NCBI GenBank assembly: GCA_963457665.1 | Contig: OY735209.1 | Span: forward strand, 4,643,081-4,707,080 | Direction of reading: 5' to 3' | DNA: 64,000 bases | Source: Thysanoteuthis rhombus | Taxonomy: Eukaryota; Mollusca; Cephalopoda; Oegopsida; Thysanoteuthidae | In this document: one piece after another, positions 1 through 11,673 of the stretch | How positions within the stretch are numbered: position 1 is the first letter of the stretch | Layout of the letters: the number at the start of each line of letters is the position of its first letter | Made by a program: the position numbers and the translations under genes | The notes under the pieces: model-generated | Told to the model about the DNA's origin: nothing | Databases searched by the model: none | The model's input: the letters and a program-made list of their open reading frames with translations, nothing else

Positions 1-2639
1 ATTGAAATGTTTTTGTCTAATTCATTTCCTTACTGTTGGTGTAATATTATCGAGTAGTGGTCTTTCTATTTTTGTATTTAGCTATTATTTTGAGAGCTAA
101 ATCTAACATTTTGAAAATTAGGGTCCAGTCTCAAACCACTTTATATCAAACCGCATTATCACAGGTCTACTGTGCATTTTGTTAATAGCACGTCAAAAAT
201 GTTTACCTTCGTTGCTTTTCTTCAAAAGCCAAATATCCTTGTTGAATTCCATAAAATATCAATTAAGTTCATCCATACACTGAGATAATCTGCAACTGTG
301 ATACAAAAATGCATGTAGTGCTTATCACTTCTCTACAGAAATATATTAAATGTGTACATTTTTCTCCCCTTCTCTGTATGATGTTTAAACATGCAATTCT
401 AAAATCTCTGCTGATCAATTATTACAAATCAATAAATAATGAAATTGATTTATAATTCATATTCCTATAAAAGACGCATTGAGTAAAATTCTTCAGTGTA
501 TTCAGATATTCTTGACTTCTCAGTTAAACGTGGATTTGGACACTCATATAATGTTCACAACAGAAATCTTTCAAATGATATACCATGGACACTGATAGAT
601 AAAAGGAGATGTTACTAAAGAAAGCAGATGTTTTTTTTATTTAAGCAAAGATGGTAAAACTTCTTCCAAAAATGTTTCTACTAATACGCCACAGTTGTGG
701 ATAGATAAAACACATGTTACGGAAGAAAATAGTGGTTTTACTTTTTTTCACTTGTAACATCTGCCAGAGCAAAAATATTTGCATCAAATTTTGGTATCCA
801 TGTTGGGTCTTGCATTTTCGACACTAGGGTCAATAGCCAAGTCCCTATCCATGGACCAATTCGTGAAAATTTTTGTAAATATTACACAGTAATATTCACT
901 TAGTTACTGCTGACTAAGTACTACTAGTGGTCATAGTAGTTGCAAGAAAATGTGCAACTGTCCTAATATTTTTTGTTCCAGCACTTCTTGACTTTTTGTT
1001 ATTTGCATCATTTTTTTAAACGTATAATATTTAACTTTAAAATGTTAAGAGATGTTATGCTTGTAGAAAATGATTATTAAGCAAATATATCGAAGAACAG
1101 TCCTAGGGAGAGGTAACTCTTTATTGGTTACGTGAGTAAGCTGACCAATTCAGGTACAAAATACAAATATAGCAGAATGATCAGAAGCTACACACAGAGT
1201 AAAAATGTTTTCACATTTCAAGAGTATTAATGCAAAATTAAAAAATGGTAACGTCTCCTAAATTTCTTGTCGGAAAGACCAATGATGTATGGTGCTTGGG
1301 TGTGTTGTGTGCTATTAATGCAGCCAAAATGCAAAAATATTTTACCGTCTATAAAAAGCAACAGACAGTAAAAAGCCTTTTAGGTACAATGTATAGAAAG
1401 TGGTCCTGGTTGTAAATTGTAAAGCAGAAGATGCACTTATATTGTAATTGATGGTATTTCTCAGATGACTGTTTACTTTGCCTAAATTCATACTCTCCAA
1501 ACCTTCATGTCTAAACCCAGTTTATTTTTTAAAATGATGAATACTCAATTGGAATTTATCAATGATTTTATGGAAAAACGTTGGAACTTGCAGAATTTAT
1601 AAAATGAAATATTGTTTTAGGTGCCTCTACATCGCTCTATAAGATGAAAAGGAAGGAAATGGGTTATGGGATTCATGTACAAGCTGTTATGATGTTGGAA
1701 GAGGATGTGTGATGTTATTAAGAGAACATTTATTCTGATTCAATATCTTGAATTGTGATTTCTTAAACTGACTTTTAACTTTCAACTGTCAGGTCTGAAA
1801 ACGGTTATGGGACTAGAAATTTTGTGAGAATAAGTTTCGACATGCAACCACACATCCCTATAAGACACTTTTCAGTCAGTTCATCAGATATTGAATATCA
1901 ATTTTTTTCAGCTGTGTCTATGTTGGATTAAGTTGGATTAATATGAAACTTGGTCCTGACTATAGGGTGAACAATCTTCATTTTCTTTATCTCCTGCTAC
2001 TACTACCACAATTGATGATCTTTTGGTTTCAGTGGGAATAATTCTGCAGCCAAAACAATTGCTTGTGAAAAATTTCTCTATTGATAGAAATTGTAAAATG
2101 TTTTAATGCTAGGTAGCAAAATGATGCAAAAGTTTACTGACACCATTTAGTGCATATGGCAAAAATCTTGCAGCTACATCTTCACTGTTTCTGCATGTGG
2201 CCTTGCCTTCCACATTCAAAATTTGTGCATTTTGACGTCTCCACTTGATTTATAAGTATGGCCTAAAATTTTCATCAGGGACTCAGCACCCAAAATGAAA
2301 AAGCCTCAAACTTGTAGGAAAAAATTATTTTGTATTGTCAAAATCTTTGTTACAGAGAAAGATTGATACAACCTTTCTCTTTGAAAAATCTGTAGAATTT
2401 GGTGTTTTTCAGAACATTAACAGCATGAAAAGTTGTCCGTTAGTACAAATTAAAATGACATAAATTTTGCATTAAAAAATTTTCTACAATTTTTTTTCAA
2501 GTAAAACAAGTTCTGCTTAGTGAATGAGAAACTTTAGTGGTTGTTTCTGTATTGCTAAGTATGGTTCTTTATAGCAATGAGAGTTCTCTACACTTTATAG
2601 GTAGAAAAATTTCATTACCCGATTTCAGTTTTTTATCTC
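1..2639. other. AT-rich non-coding stretch
   Basis: No coding region is supported here; every frame is short and interrupted. A short segment near 2,248-2,330 beginning TTTATAAGTATGGCC is similar to 55,202-55,310, so part of this block is an interspersed repeat of unknown class. Nothing else was recognised. Confidence 0.5.
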
Positions 2640-2799
2640 CAACTTAAAACCACTAACTGGATGAGGTGTTGTTAAGCCACAGAATGCAACAAAATGAGAT
2701 ACAAAACAAAACAGACACGTGTTTCGCGGTAGACAACCCCTTGTTGCCGTATTAATTATCTTTTAGCTAGATCTGGCTTATTCCTTTCCAATTTATTTG

Positions 2800-3010
2800 A
2801 TAAAAATCTGTGATAAGTGAAACAAAATGGATTAGTAAGTTTATCAAAAGTTGATGTTTTATTCTCATTAATAATTTGTCCTGGAATCTTAATCAATTTG
2901 TATTTTTAATGAACTTTAAATAAGTATATGAAACATTTTTAGCAATAAAGTGAGCTGAAAATGAAAAACGTCAGCCGATTTTAGCCATTTTTAAAGATAG
3001 TTTCAGCTAT
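2800..3010 (-). mobile_element. Short non-autonomous DNA element (AGCCATTTT family), partial
   Basis: This segment shares, in reverse orientation, the order of blocks seen at 22,168-22,445, 50,965-51,175 and 56,221-56,480: a 'cctggaatctta' block, a 'gaaacatttttag' block, an 'agctgaaaatgaaaa' block and a terminal 'gattttagccattttta' block. Neither terminus is preserved. It is called a MITE because other copies end in GTTGCCA-type inverted termini. The autonomous partner is not identified. Confidence 0.5.
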
Positions 3011-4320
3011 TGTTTTTTTCTCTTTGTGAGAAGCTGCCTTCTTTCCGTAAACTGTTTACATAAACCAGTTGCACTAATTTTAGAGAAAAAAAATACTCAA
3101 AACCATGTTTTTTTTGTAAATGATTGTCTCCTTTTGTTTTTCGAGGAATTTAGTATCAGTAACATGATGTGTAAGTGAAATGATAAATCGACCCATCAGC
3201 TTGTGATAAATCAAGGGTCGGTAAAATGAACGCTGCCGCTGAAAAAAAAAAAAAAAGAAAAGATGAATGACTATCTTTTGATAAGGGACTCATTATTATT
3301 GAACACCGTTTGCTTTCTCTCTGCTCTGTTATCATCAGACGAAACAATTTCTCCCAAATAATTTGACGAGTTGCATTTTGTTACTATTTGTCTTTTATTT
3401 CTGGGTTTTTTTTTTGTGTGTGTGCCATTATTTTTTACTTCAATGATTTGAATGAACAATATCAAAACTGAAAAATTCCTCCCGACAAACGACCTAATTC
3501 TGACGACAGCAGCAGCAACAATAACTTTACTAACTTCACTTTTCTTTTTCATTGTATGAAAAGTAAGAAAATATGACTGATAATTTGTATTTGTAAAATT
3601 TACTGAATAGTTTGCCTTTAAATAATTCTCTCACCCACTCGTCAGTACCCAATGAAAAGAAATGTTTGATGTTTTTTTCTACTCCCGAAATTTAGTAATT
3701 CTTTGTTCGAAGAGCTCGATTTCCGGTTGGCCTCTTCCGATTAACTTTAGCTATAAAATGGCCTTTTCCGGTTTTAACAGCTGGTTTGATCTAAAACTAG
3801 CAAACAAAATATTGTTGTTTGGTGGGGAGGGTTACAAGTAGGGTCAGGTTGTTTCTAAAAATGAAACAAAAATGAAATAAACAAATTTAATGATTATACC
3901 AGAAATTGCAATTTTTATAGCTGAAGTAAACCAGGAACAGCTATTTGATTGCCAAACAAAATTTAGGCTCCTCAAGGCAAGGATTACCCTGGAATTCAAA
4001 AGAAATATTTTGATTCATCTTGAATTGTAAATATTCTCATTTGAAAGGACTTATGGAATTTTTTGGTTATCTTTCAGAGGAGGTACCGATGCCATTTTCA
4101 GCTATTGAAAAACCATTGGCTGTATTTGCTGCAGAATTCATGGTTGATCAATTAACAAATTGAACAGAAAGGGTGATCCCTGAATAGATTACTTTTCTCA
4201 CCTTTGGCTGGGCCGGAATAATTTTCAAAAAAGGCAAGCATGAACACTGCCTGACTCCAATTAAGTGACCAATTTAGGATAAACTTACATTGTAAATTGA
4301 CCCTAAGTGCGTGCATGGGC
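3011..4320. other. Non-coding stretch with a CpG-containing patch
   Basis: No gene is supported. Between about 3,200 and 3,780 CpG dinucleotides are more common than in the surrounding DNA. The patch holds two CCGGAAA-type (ETS-like) sites on the minus strand, at 3,718-3,728 and 3,764-3,775, with TATAAAA at 3,752-3,758 between them. This could be a promoter or simply less decayed sequence. No transcript is visible. Confidence 0.3.
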
Positions 4321-4325
4321 TCACT

Positions 4326-4345
4326 CACACACACACACACACACA
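4326..4345. repeat. (CA)n microsatellite
   Basis: About ten CA dinucleotides in a row, in non-coding DNA. Confidence 0.9.
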
Positions 4346-4439
4346 TTCTGAAAACCTATTAGGGACAAGGATTTCGAAAAAAAACAAACGTTCCTTCGAA
4401 TCATAAGAAGGGATAAATGTTTGAATTTAGCTTCATTGT

Positions 4440-4510
4440 AATGGCTTTTATACATGATATATAGCTGACTAGCAATGCAGACCAACTTAAAAACTGAAGA
4501 AATATATCTT
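4440..4510 (-). repeat. Fragment of interspersed family 2
   Basis: A short, diverged match to the distal end of the family seen most fully at 62,520-62,977. It keeps the 'tagctgactagcaatgcagaccaacttaaaa' layout, which corresponds to the 'gccagctataccaacttgaaaa' layout at 47,100. Too short to classify. Confidence 0.35.
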
Positions 4511-4664
4511 ATATGTATAGGTTAATGAATGATGGAATAATATTTATAAAAAACTAGCTGGACCTGTGGAAATTCCATAGGTGTTAAGGTTATCTATTAT
4601 CTCATTCCTCTTATTCCCTCCCTTATCCCCTCTAATCTTCATTGCCCTTCCATGATTCAATCTA

Positions 4665-4667
<3 letters not shown>

Positions 4668-4751
<84 letters not shown>

Positions 4752-4759
4752 TGTATAAT
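4668..4759. repeat. (TA)n microsatellite
   Basis: About 90 bp of almost pure TA with a few TG interruptions. It creates spurious Tyr/Ile-rich frames on both strands, which are not genes. Confidence 0.9.
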
Positions 4760-5194
4760 ATCTGCCCTTTCCCTTCCTATTTCTTTTCGTCCTTCTTACA
4801 CCATTAGTAAACTTTTCTTTCCTCCCCTCTCTCTCTCTCTCTTCCCACTCCCTTAGTAAACTATCTAACTTTCTTTCCAACCCTACCTTCCTATTTGAGT
4901 CACCTCCTGAAATTGCTATTCGGATTACTTTTCTTCATTTTAATGTTAGTGGCTGGTTCCACAACTAATATCTTTTAGATTAAATTCATAAAACCATGTA
5001 TTTTAAGTATAATATTTTGAATGTGCGGAGACTTTTTAGAAATATTCCACTAAAAATTTGATATTGTTGTTTGAAATTAAATGCATGCAAATTAGCTAAC
5101 TTCATCATCTTCTTTTGAGTGATATTTATCAATAAATATATTTGTGTGGAGAAAATGTAGTTTGCACTCCCTTTTGACTGAAAATGATCATAGG

Positions 5195-5330
5195 AATGTA
5201 TTAGAAACCATCAAACAAAACTGTCAACATGAACAACAATGGTTTTGTCAGTTTTTAAATGGTTCTGGCTGGCTGGCTATTTATGTATCACATGTACAGG
5301 CTGCAACATGTTTAGATAAAAAGTTATTTG
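5195..5330 (+). repeat. Interspersed family 2, 3' part
   Basis: Shares the block 'aaactgtcaacat', then a Tyr-codon-like 'ggttt' run, then 'ggctggctggctat' and a 'gtacaggctgca' block with 54,295-54,420 and, inverted, with 62,530-62,620. The small open frame across it is a by-product of the repeat. The family has no recognisable protein or tRNA head. Confidence 0.55.
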
Positions 5331-5419
5331 AAAATCCCCCCCCCCCAAGTAAATCTTTAGGGGAGGAAATCAATTTACAATCTAAATTTGTTTCATTGTT
5401 CCCTTAGTTTGTGCCCAGC

Positions 5420-6870
5420 AATGTTCACACTTGTTTCTTTTGAAAATTCAGACTCTTGAGTGATCACTGCCCAACAAAAAGCAAGACAAATTATTGATCA
5501 CCCCTTTTTCCAATTTCTTGATTAATCACTTCCAACAAAGCATGTTGGTAAAGGATATTGGTCACGTGACTGTTTCTATTGAGTGACTAACCAGACCTGT
5601 TTTATATATTTCTTTGTTCTTTCCAAGTTCTAAAATTCTGTCTTGCCTCTTTCAACCAATCAGAGCATAATGTATGTTAATGTGACAAGCTTATTGATAA
5701 TATGATATTGGATATCTTCTGTATGGGTGTCACCTCAAACCATTTACTACATTGCTGTATGCACTAGTCCCTCCAATTTCATGGACTTGATTATTCGCAT
5801 TTTTTTCTCACAGAAAAAGGAAGTGTATTCTCATGAACTTTTGAGAAAAAATTGTAGAATATTTTGTTTTTAAATTTTTTCTTTATTTTTGCTGTAAAGA
5901 AAAATTTCAAATGTTTGTTTAAAAAAAAGATATACAAATATTCTCAAATGATAATGTAGAATTAGGCTGTTTTGATTCAATGTTTCTGGGTGTTTTTCAA
6001 ATTTTACTGTCAAAATATCAATCATGGTTGTTGACAGTTCATTTACAAGCTTTGAAAAAAATGTAAGTCGAAAGCATAATTAAACATCACCCTAAAATTG
6101 AATTAAAACTTCAATCGAAGAAAGGGTAACAGTTATAAACACTTAAGAACATTGATAAGGACTGTATCCAAATCATACCCAGAATGACTCTTTCAATTAA
6201 TAAGAAAAGCAAAAAACCCAAGACTTTGAGTTGACCTCTCTGACCTTCACCCCCCCCCAATACATCCAGCTTATTCTTTTTTTATAGATTACCTGTGATT
6301 AATGATGTCGTTAAAATTTTTAAAATCTCAGCGTTAGGATAAGTGATTTAGTTAATACTATGAAAAGTTTGCTAGCAATTTTTTTAATAAACTAAAATTA
6401 TTGTTATATCAGTGAAAACAAGTTTCGCCACTTATATTTTGTGGCATTAATATTGCTTTTAGAATATTTTGCCAGTAATCATCAAGAATTGACAAATAAA
6501 AATGGAAGTAACTCTATTGAAATCAAGTAAGGATTATCTCCCATGAGGGATTTTGCAACTATTCTGTGTTGCCAAATCCCTTTCTTTCCTTTTGCCTGAT
6601 GGTCTGGAGTTTCAAATTATGGTCACATGATTTTTTAAAGTTAATTTTTGTGATCAACACAGTCATCAATTTTAAAACAGCTGAAGATGTTACAATGATA
6701 ATCGATTACAAGCTGTCTTTATTCATTCAAGATCAATCAAAGGTGTCAATGAAAATGAATTTGGTTGTTTGAGGCCATTCTCAAAACTAGAACAATTTTA
6801 AGATTAGTTTTGGATCAAAATAAATGGATAAATTGATTTGAAACACTAAATATTATGAGGAGCAACAAGA
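5420..6870. other. AT-rich non-coding stretch
   Basis: No gene, RNA or recognised repeat. It contains homopolymer runs (for example the C run at 6,250-6,259) and short frames only. Confidence 0.5.
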
Positions 6871-7715
6871 AAGTGACCCAAAGACTCAGACTTGTCCTCG
6901 ATTGAGTTTCGCCAGACAAACTCCTGCAAATAGCTTCAGAAGTGGGTTGTGACAGTTGCTGACATTGCCATCATATCTTATATTCAGCTCTCATCCATAT
7001 ATTCTTTGCAAACTTTGTATGTATATGAGAATCATTTGGACAAAGATTTTCCCAGTGTATTATTACTGAGTGAGTGCACTCCCCATTGGACCATTGTTCA
7101 GTGATATTGTAGGATCTGTAGTCATCGCTTACAATATGCGTACCAGATAAGACCCACTATTTCATCAGTTCTCACAATGTCTCCCCCCAATTATCAGGCA
7201 CTTCCAAATGGAACAATGGAACACCCAATGCCCTTCTCTCTGTAATCCCTTGTGGTATTTATGGTGGAAATAATACGATTCATCCACCTCTAAAACAATT
7301 GGTTCACCACTGTTCATATCAAAGCCTCTAATCATTTTGGGACTCAGAGCAAGCCACTTTTCACAGAATTCTCTACAGAATTTTCACCACTTAACACAAG
7401 AGGTTTCAGAGCACTCTCCTTCCGTGGCAATGTTTTTGTTTTTTTTTACGGGTTGGTGTCACAGATTGCACACCCAACAGTTCATCAGTAAAATTGTTTT
7501 GGATGAAGTTTTTTTTTTGTGAAACTAGCTGCCATGCCAAATTGATATATTTCTGCAGCAAATGCTGCAATACTGTCTCCTGCCATTGAAACTTTTAGAA
7601 CGGTTGCTCAGGACACAGTTTACATTGCAGTGATCACAAGTATATGAATTATGTATTAAATGACAACATGTACACCATTGAATAGCAGCACATGTATCAG
7701 ACATCAAGTGAGCAA
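6870..7715 (-). pseudogene. Merlin / ISXO2-like (IS1595-type) DDE transposase remnant
   Basis: Read on the minus strand from 7,715 downward. A zinc-ribbon-like N-terminus comes first (CDHC, then a YCSIC pair, then 'RNISIWHGS', corresponding to the 'xxSIRKGS' of the family). Next is a continuous stretch containing GEPIVLEVDESYYFHHKYHK and REGHWVF, which is the 'EVDES.F...KY..G' catalytic block with the first Asp. Near 6,910-6,960 the C-terminal signature YLQEFVWRN is readable. Between these blocks 'HTK', 'WMRA' and similar family words are readable but frames change. In known families this enzyme catalyses cut-and-paste transposition of Merlin-type elements. The copy has at least four frame interruptions and cannot encode a whole enzyme. 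No terminal inverted repeats were located. Confidence 0.8.
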
Positions 7716-7719
7716 AAAA

Positions 7720-9460
7720 TTACATGACTCTAATTTGAAACTTTAGACTGGTTGCATCCAAAAAGAATTTGGCAATAATTCTAAGGGGAGACAATCTTCT
7801 ATTGATTTTACTTCCATTATACATGCCAATTCTTAATTGTTACAATTTTACCTATTCAATATCAACATCTTTTGAATGAAAAGAAATTGTATTGATTTCA
7901 AGTGTAAATCATGCAAAACAGCTTGGATTTTTTTATGCGTTGGTTCAGTCAACAAATATTTGTAAATAGAAAAGGAACATTATGAATCATGAATAGTCGA
8001 CAAGTGTAAAAGACATTCGAATGTTATGAACTCTTGATAAAAAAAGGTATTCTTATCTAGTGTTATGACGTCAGTAAAATCCGCATAGGTGCCAAAATTC
8101 TTGTTATTTATTTCTTCCTTCTTTTTTTCCCAATTCACTAAATGATTAAATGATCATCATCCCACATTGTTACATTATTCATGTGTCAAATAGTGTACAA
8201 GTTCCGTCATTTTACAGCAAAGAGTGTGCATTAGGGCAGTCAAAAGTTATTTGCAGAATTCCAATTTTGTGACGGTCTACACCCCAATCTCCCAAGAACC
8301 TCAAGAGACCACTGTACTTCTATAAATTTTCTAAATTTCTTGATCAGGATTTCTAAGAAAGAATCTTCATTGCCATAATATATATTGGCCTCCAGAATTG
8401 ATCTAGGAGGATAAATTCTTGAAAATAAAGTCTTCACTGTTTAAACACAAAAGCAAAGTTAGTACACAGTTAGTTTGATTGTTAACAAATGCAGAAAAAA
8501 GACGAATTAAAAGTTTTAATTTTCATAGGAATTAAAAAGAAGAGGCAGGAGTTTTCCATTCACACAAAGTTGTTTGGAAAGATCTACTTCAATAAAGATG
8601 AGGTGAAGGGAAGAAAGTAGAAAAAAGAATGTCACTTATGAAATACAAGATAAAGTCTCAGAATCTCCACCAGTTTTTAGTAATCTAAATTATAGTCACC
8701 ATAATGTTATCTTAGGAAGTCAGTCCTAACTATATGGAAAGTGCTTAGCTTTGTTTCAATGTGTTCTTTGAGATGAGGAAGGGAAGTTCTTTGGAGAAAA
8801 AGGAAGGATTACTTTTTATAGGTAAAGATGTGTGTGTAAAAACTATTTTAACTAAGGGAAGATGCAAGCTAATCTTAAGGCCGTCAGAACAGAGAGAGGG
8901 AGAAAGTTTTACCGTCAAAGCTGAAATACTATAAAGATAACAATCAGTTATCTTATTGGTAGTTCTGTGAGACGTCAAGGAGGATGCGACAAAAAATTTA
9001 CCATTCCCTTAGGGTTTTTCACCTTGTGTTAAGGATCATTTGTAGATCGCTGCCAAGGGCAGATAATTCCAAATATGGCTAATTCTAATGTCTATTGTTT
9101 AGTGCTAAAAGGTGGACACTACATATACATCTGCATTTATGTTTGCCATTTTTTAAACAAAAGTCTGTCAGTGCCAATAATTGTGTATGCTATGATATAA
9201 AAATGTGTAATGTAAATATACATCCTGTATGGTGAAAACTAAAACAGGGAACTTCTGTTTTTATTCCATTAGTGAATATTTCCACAATCCTTTATGTTCA
9301 ACAGTATTTATTATGCAAGAACAGTTGATTCATTTCTCTTCAAGTGTTGTAAATTGGAGGGAAAGATAATCCTTGTTCTTATGGATGTAAAATATGGTAG
9401 TTAAACACAGCATACAAAACCTCAAAAAGTCATGAAAAGGAACTAAAAAGTATCGCAATA
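7720..9460. other. Non-coding stretch, nothing recognised
   Basis: Contains short open frames (65 and 77 codons on the minus strand at 8,240-8,437 and 8,745-8,978) with no recognisable domain and no coding context. I treat them as chance frames. Confidence 0.45.
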
Positions 9461-9462
9461 TA

Positions 9463-9697
9463 ACATGTTGATCAGATATTGACACAAATGAAGTTAAAAA
9501 CAAAAAATTTGTTCTCTATCAAACAACCACAAAGTTGAAAATCTCTAGATTTGCCTCCAAAAGAAATTACAACAATGTTTTGGCACATGAAATGCAATGT
9601 TTCCACACTTGAACACTTTCTTGGTGCACAATATCCTGATAAAGAAGAAATTATTGGCTTATAACTTCATTATTGTGTTAATATCTGATCAATATAT
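9463..9697. mobile_element. Small fold-back (inverted-repeat) element
   Basis: Arms of about 35 bp face each other: 9,463-9,497 contains 'gttgatcagatattgacaca' and 9,659-9,697 contains its imperfect reverse complement 'tgttaatatctgatcaata'. The loop is about 160 bp and non-coding. The same arm sequence recurs twice, in direct orientation, at 60,828-60,866 and 60,945-60,985, so it is an interspersed unit. Class unknown. Confidence 0.5.
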
Positions 9698-9699
9698 CT

Positions 9700-10980
9700 C
9701 ATAATTATACTTTTTTTTAGCCTTTGTATGTGTTAAATGTCCATTACTTTTGACAAACTTTTCAGCTTTGTTAGTATTTCCAATTGAGGAAAAAAACATA
9801 TTCTTGTCTACAGTGTGCAGCAACATTTTTTGATAATTCATCTTTATTGAAGCATATTGAGACACTCTAAGTATGATTTGTTTTTTTGAAAAGTGTGGAT
9901 CTCCTCTTTCACAAAAGTCATGTATGAATAAGATGAATTTGTTCTCAAGAAGTTCTGCTCTGATAATAAAAATTGGCTTGAAAGTATTTATTTTGAGAAG
10001 CATCTGAAATACTGAAATTGTTTAACATAAAATACGTGTCACCACTGGTTCTGACACAAAATGACAATTCTATAAAACATAATTTGATAACACTTTGACT
10101 AAATTGCCAAAAAACATCTCTTGGTTAACATTAGCTTTTTTGAGCCTCACGGTTCTAGAAGAAATTTCTTTTCCAATTCTGGTGCTCTAAATCCATTTGA
10201 CTAGAAACTTTTTGCATTGGTGACACACTTGTAACACCATTTGGTCCTATCGCCAATGACAGCACTTCCCAATGTTCGATTGGCCTGGTCTGTTGGAGTC
10301 CTTTAGGGCTGGCTTTAAACAGTTGATGACTGGATACCAGTCACAATAAAGTTGATAGGAAAGAAAAGACCAATGCCTGTTTAAAATATAAAACAAACTA
10401 TTCATGTGTGAAGATACAATATTGGGTTGGTTCTCCTTCTCAGCAATAATAAAAACTAAAGTTAAAAGACGTGTTAAGTTTCTCCTGGTCAGTCGGTTGA
10501 TCTTTGTGGATTTTAAAGCAGGAAATTTTTGCTGCAATTGTAACCAGCCACAAGTATTCAGGGAGAACACAGATCTTTTTTCCATAACCTAGAATCATTA
10601 TTTACAGATTTGACTAAGAAAAAAAACTTTTATGGGCTCACCTCATTCGTTATTACTCATTCTGGTTGGCCAAATGTCCCTAATAACCATTAATGGGGGT
10701 AGGGTGTTGGTCAATGCCAATTTTAGTAACCATTCAAATCAACTGAAACTTTGGGAAAATTTTGAGCTGAAAATATTCCAAATCTTCTGATGTCTGAAGG
10801 TCAAGAAAAAAATCCATGACAAATTTTTTTTTTTTTTTGTCTAAGCTAATTCAATGTTGCCCTCAAGAAAATATGTTTTTTTTTTTTTAAGTAGAGGCAG
10901 TTTCCAGCTCAGGAAGAACTATTTTGAATCCTGGAAATAAATAAAAACTGAAATGAGCACTATCTCCTTTCGAATTCTTG
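9700..10980. other. Unrecognised stretch with two minus-strand frames
   Basis: Minus-strand frames of 104 codons (9,689-10,003) and 112 codons (10,247-10,585) lie close together. Neither shows a domain I recognise, and both are AT-rich with no paralogous copy in the window. They could be parts of another decayed transposon, or chance. Confidence 0.35.
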
Positions 10981-11198
10981 GTTTTGCCAGTGGGAATGGG
11001 TGACCTGGCAAATGACGCTGTTGCTTGTCATATTTGTGTAAAGGTAAAATCGTTCAATATGGCCATGACCACCAAGGAAGATCCGGCTTTTATGTTGGTG
11101 GACTTCTCAAAGTAGAAGAAGGTAATTGAAAAGGATCAAGGATTTAACAACTGCAAAATCTTTGGGGGTTTGCTGAAAGCCTCTACTAATGTGGGAGA

Positions 11199-11212
11199 AC
11201 TTACATACTCTA
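11199..11212. repeat. Left target-site duplication of the SINE
   Basis: The 14-mer ACTTACATACTCTA here is repeated exactly at 11,660-11,673. It brackets the SINE, and the hAT reading resumes after the second copy. Confidence 0.85.
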
Positions 11213-11516
11213 TTTCCACTATTGACTATCCTCATCTTTGTTGTTTTTCATACAACGTTTCGGCCATTGCACTCTACGGCCTTCGTCAGGTAACATCTGG
11301 GAAGTAACGAACCGAACCCTTTATTTATCCGACGGGGGTATATCGACCATACTCCCCTCTTTCAGCATTAGTAGTATTGTTATACTGCCTCACACTAGGA
11401 TCGAACCTAGTACCATAAGATTACTTAACAGTAATTTGTCTGATGCTGTAACCACTGCGCTATGTGTCCATGTGGACAACCAGTGTTAATTTTTAGGAGC
11501 CTTAAACCTCAGGTGA

Positions 11517-11557
<41 letters not shown>

Positions 11558-11659
11558 ATGTTATTGTTTTCTGTCTTTTATTATTAGAGGTTCCCATATG
11601 GTATCCATTTCAATGCTAGGAAATAATAATAATACCTCATCTCAAAAATTCCGAGATAT
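11213..11659 (-). mobile_element. tRNA-headed SINE, copy 1 (inserted in the hAT remnant)
   Basis: On the minus strand a tRNA-like region reads GCGCAGTGGTTACAGCATC (A-box side, about 11,440-11,460) and GGTTCGATCC (B box, about 11,397-11,406). A conserved non-tRNA body follows, containing TCGGTTCGTTACTTCCC and a CGAAGGCCG...GGCCGAAACG hairpin motif, and the 3' end is AACAACAAAGATGAGGA. Cephalopods are known to carry tRNA-derived SINEs with conserved central domains; whether this is one of the named families I cannot tell. Relative to copy 2 it carries about 125 extra bases next to the head (11,497-11,620), including a run of 36 T. RNA polymerase III transcription and LINE-driven mobility are inferred from the class. 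Confidence 0.85.
11521..11556. repeat. Poly-T tract (36 T)
   Basis: Pure T run inside the extra segment of SINE copy 1. It could be the poly-A tail of a small retroposed insert read from the other strand. Confidence 0.9.
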
Positions 11660-11673
11660 ACTTACATACTCTA
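11660..11673. repeat. Right target-site duplication of the SINE
   Basis: Exact second copy of ACTTACATACTCTA (see 11,199-11,212). Confidence 0.85.

Noticed and set aside
4662-4880. 72-codon minus-strand frame with a Tyr/Ile tail
   Set aside because: Half of it is the (TA)n microsatellite.
11390-11490. A functional tRNA gene in the SINE
   Set aside because: The tRNA-like head lacks proper cloverleaf pairing and is fused to the SINE body; a second copy occurs at 42.6 kb.
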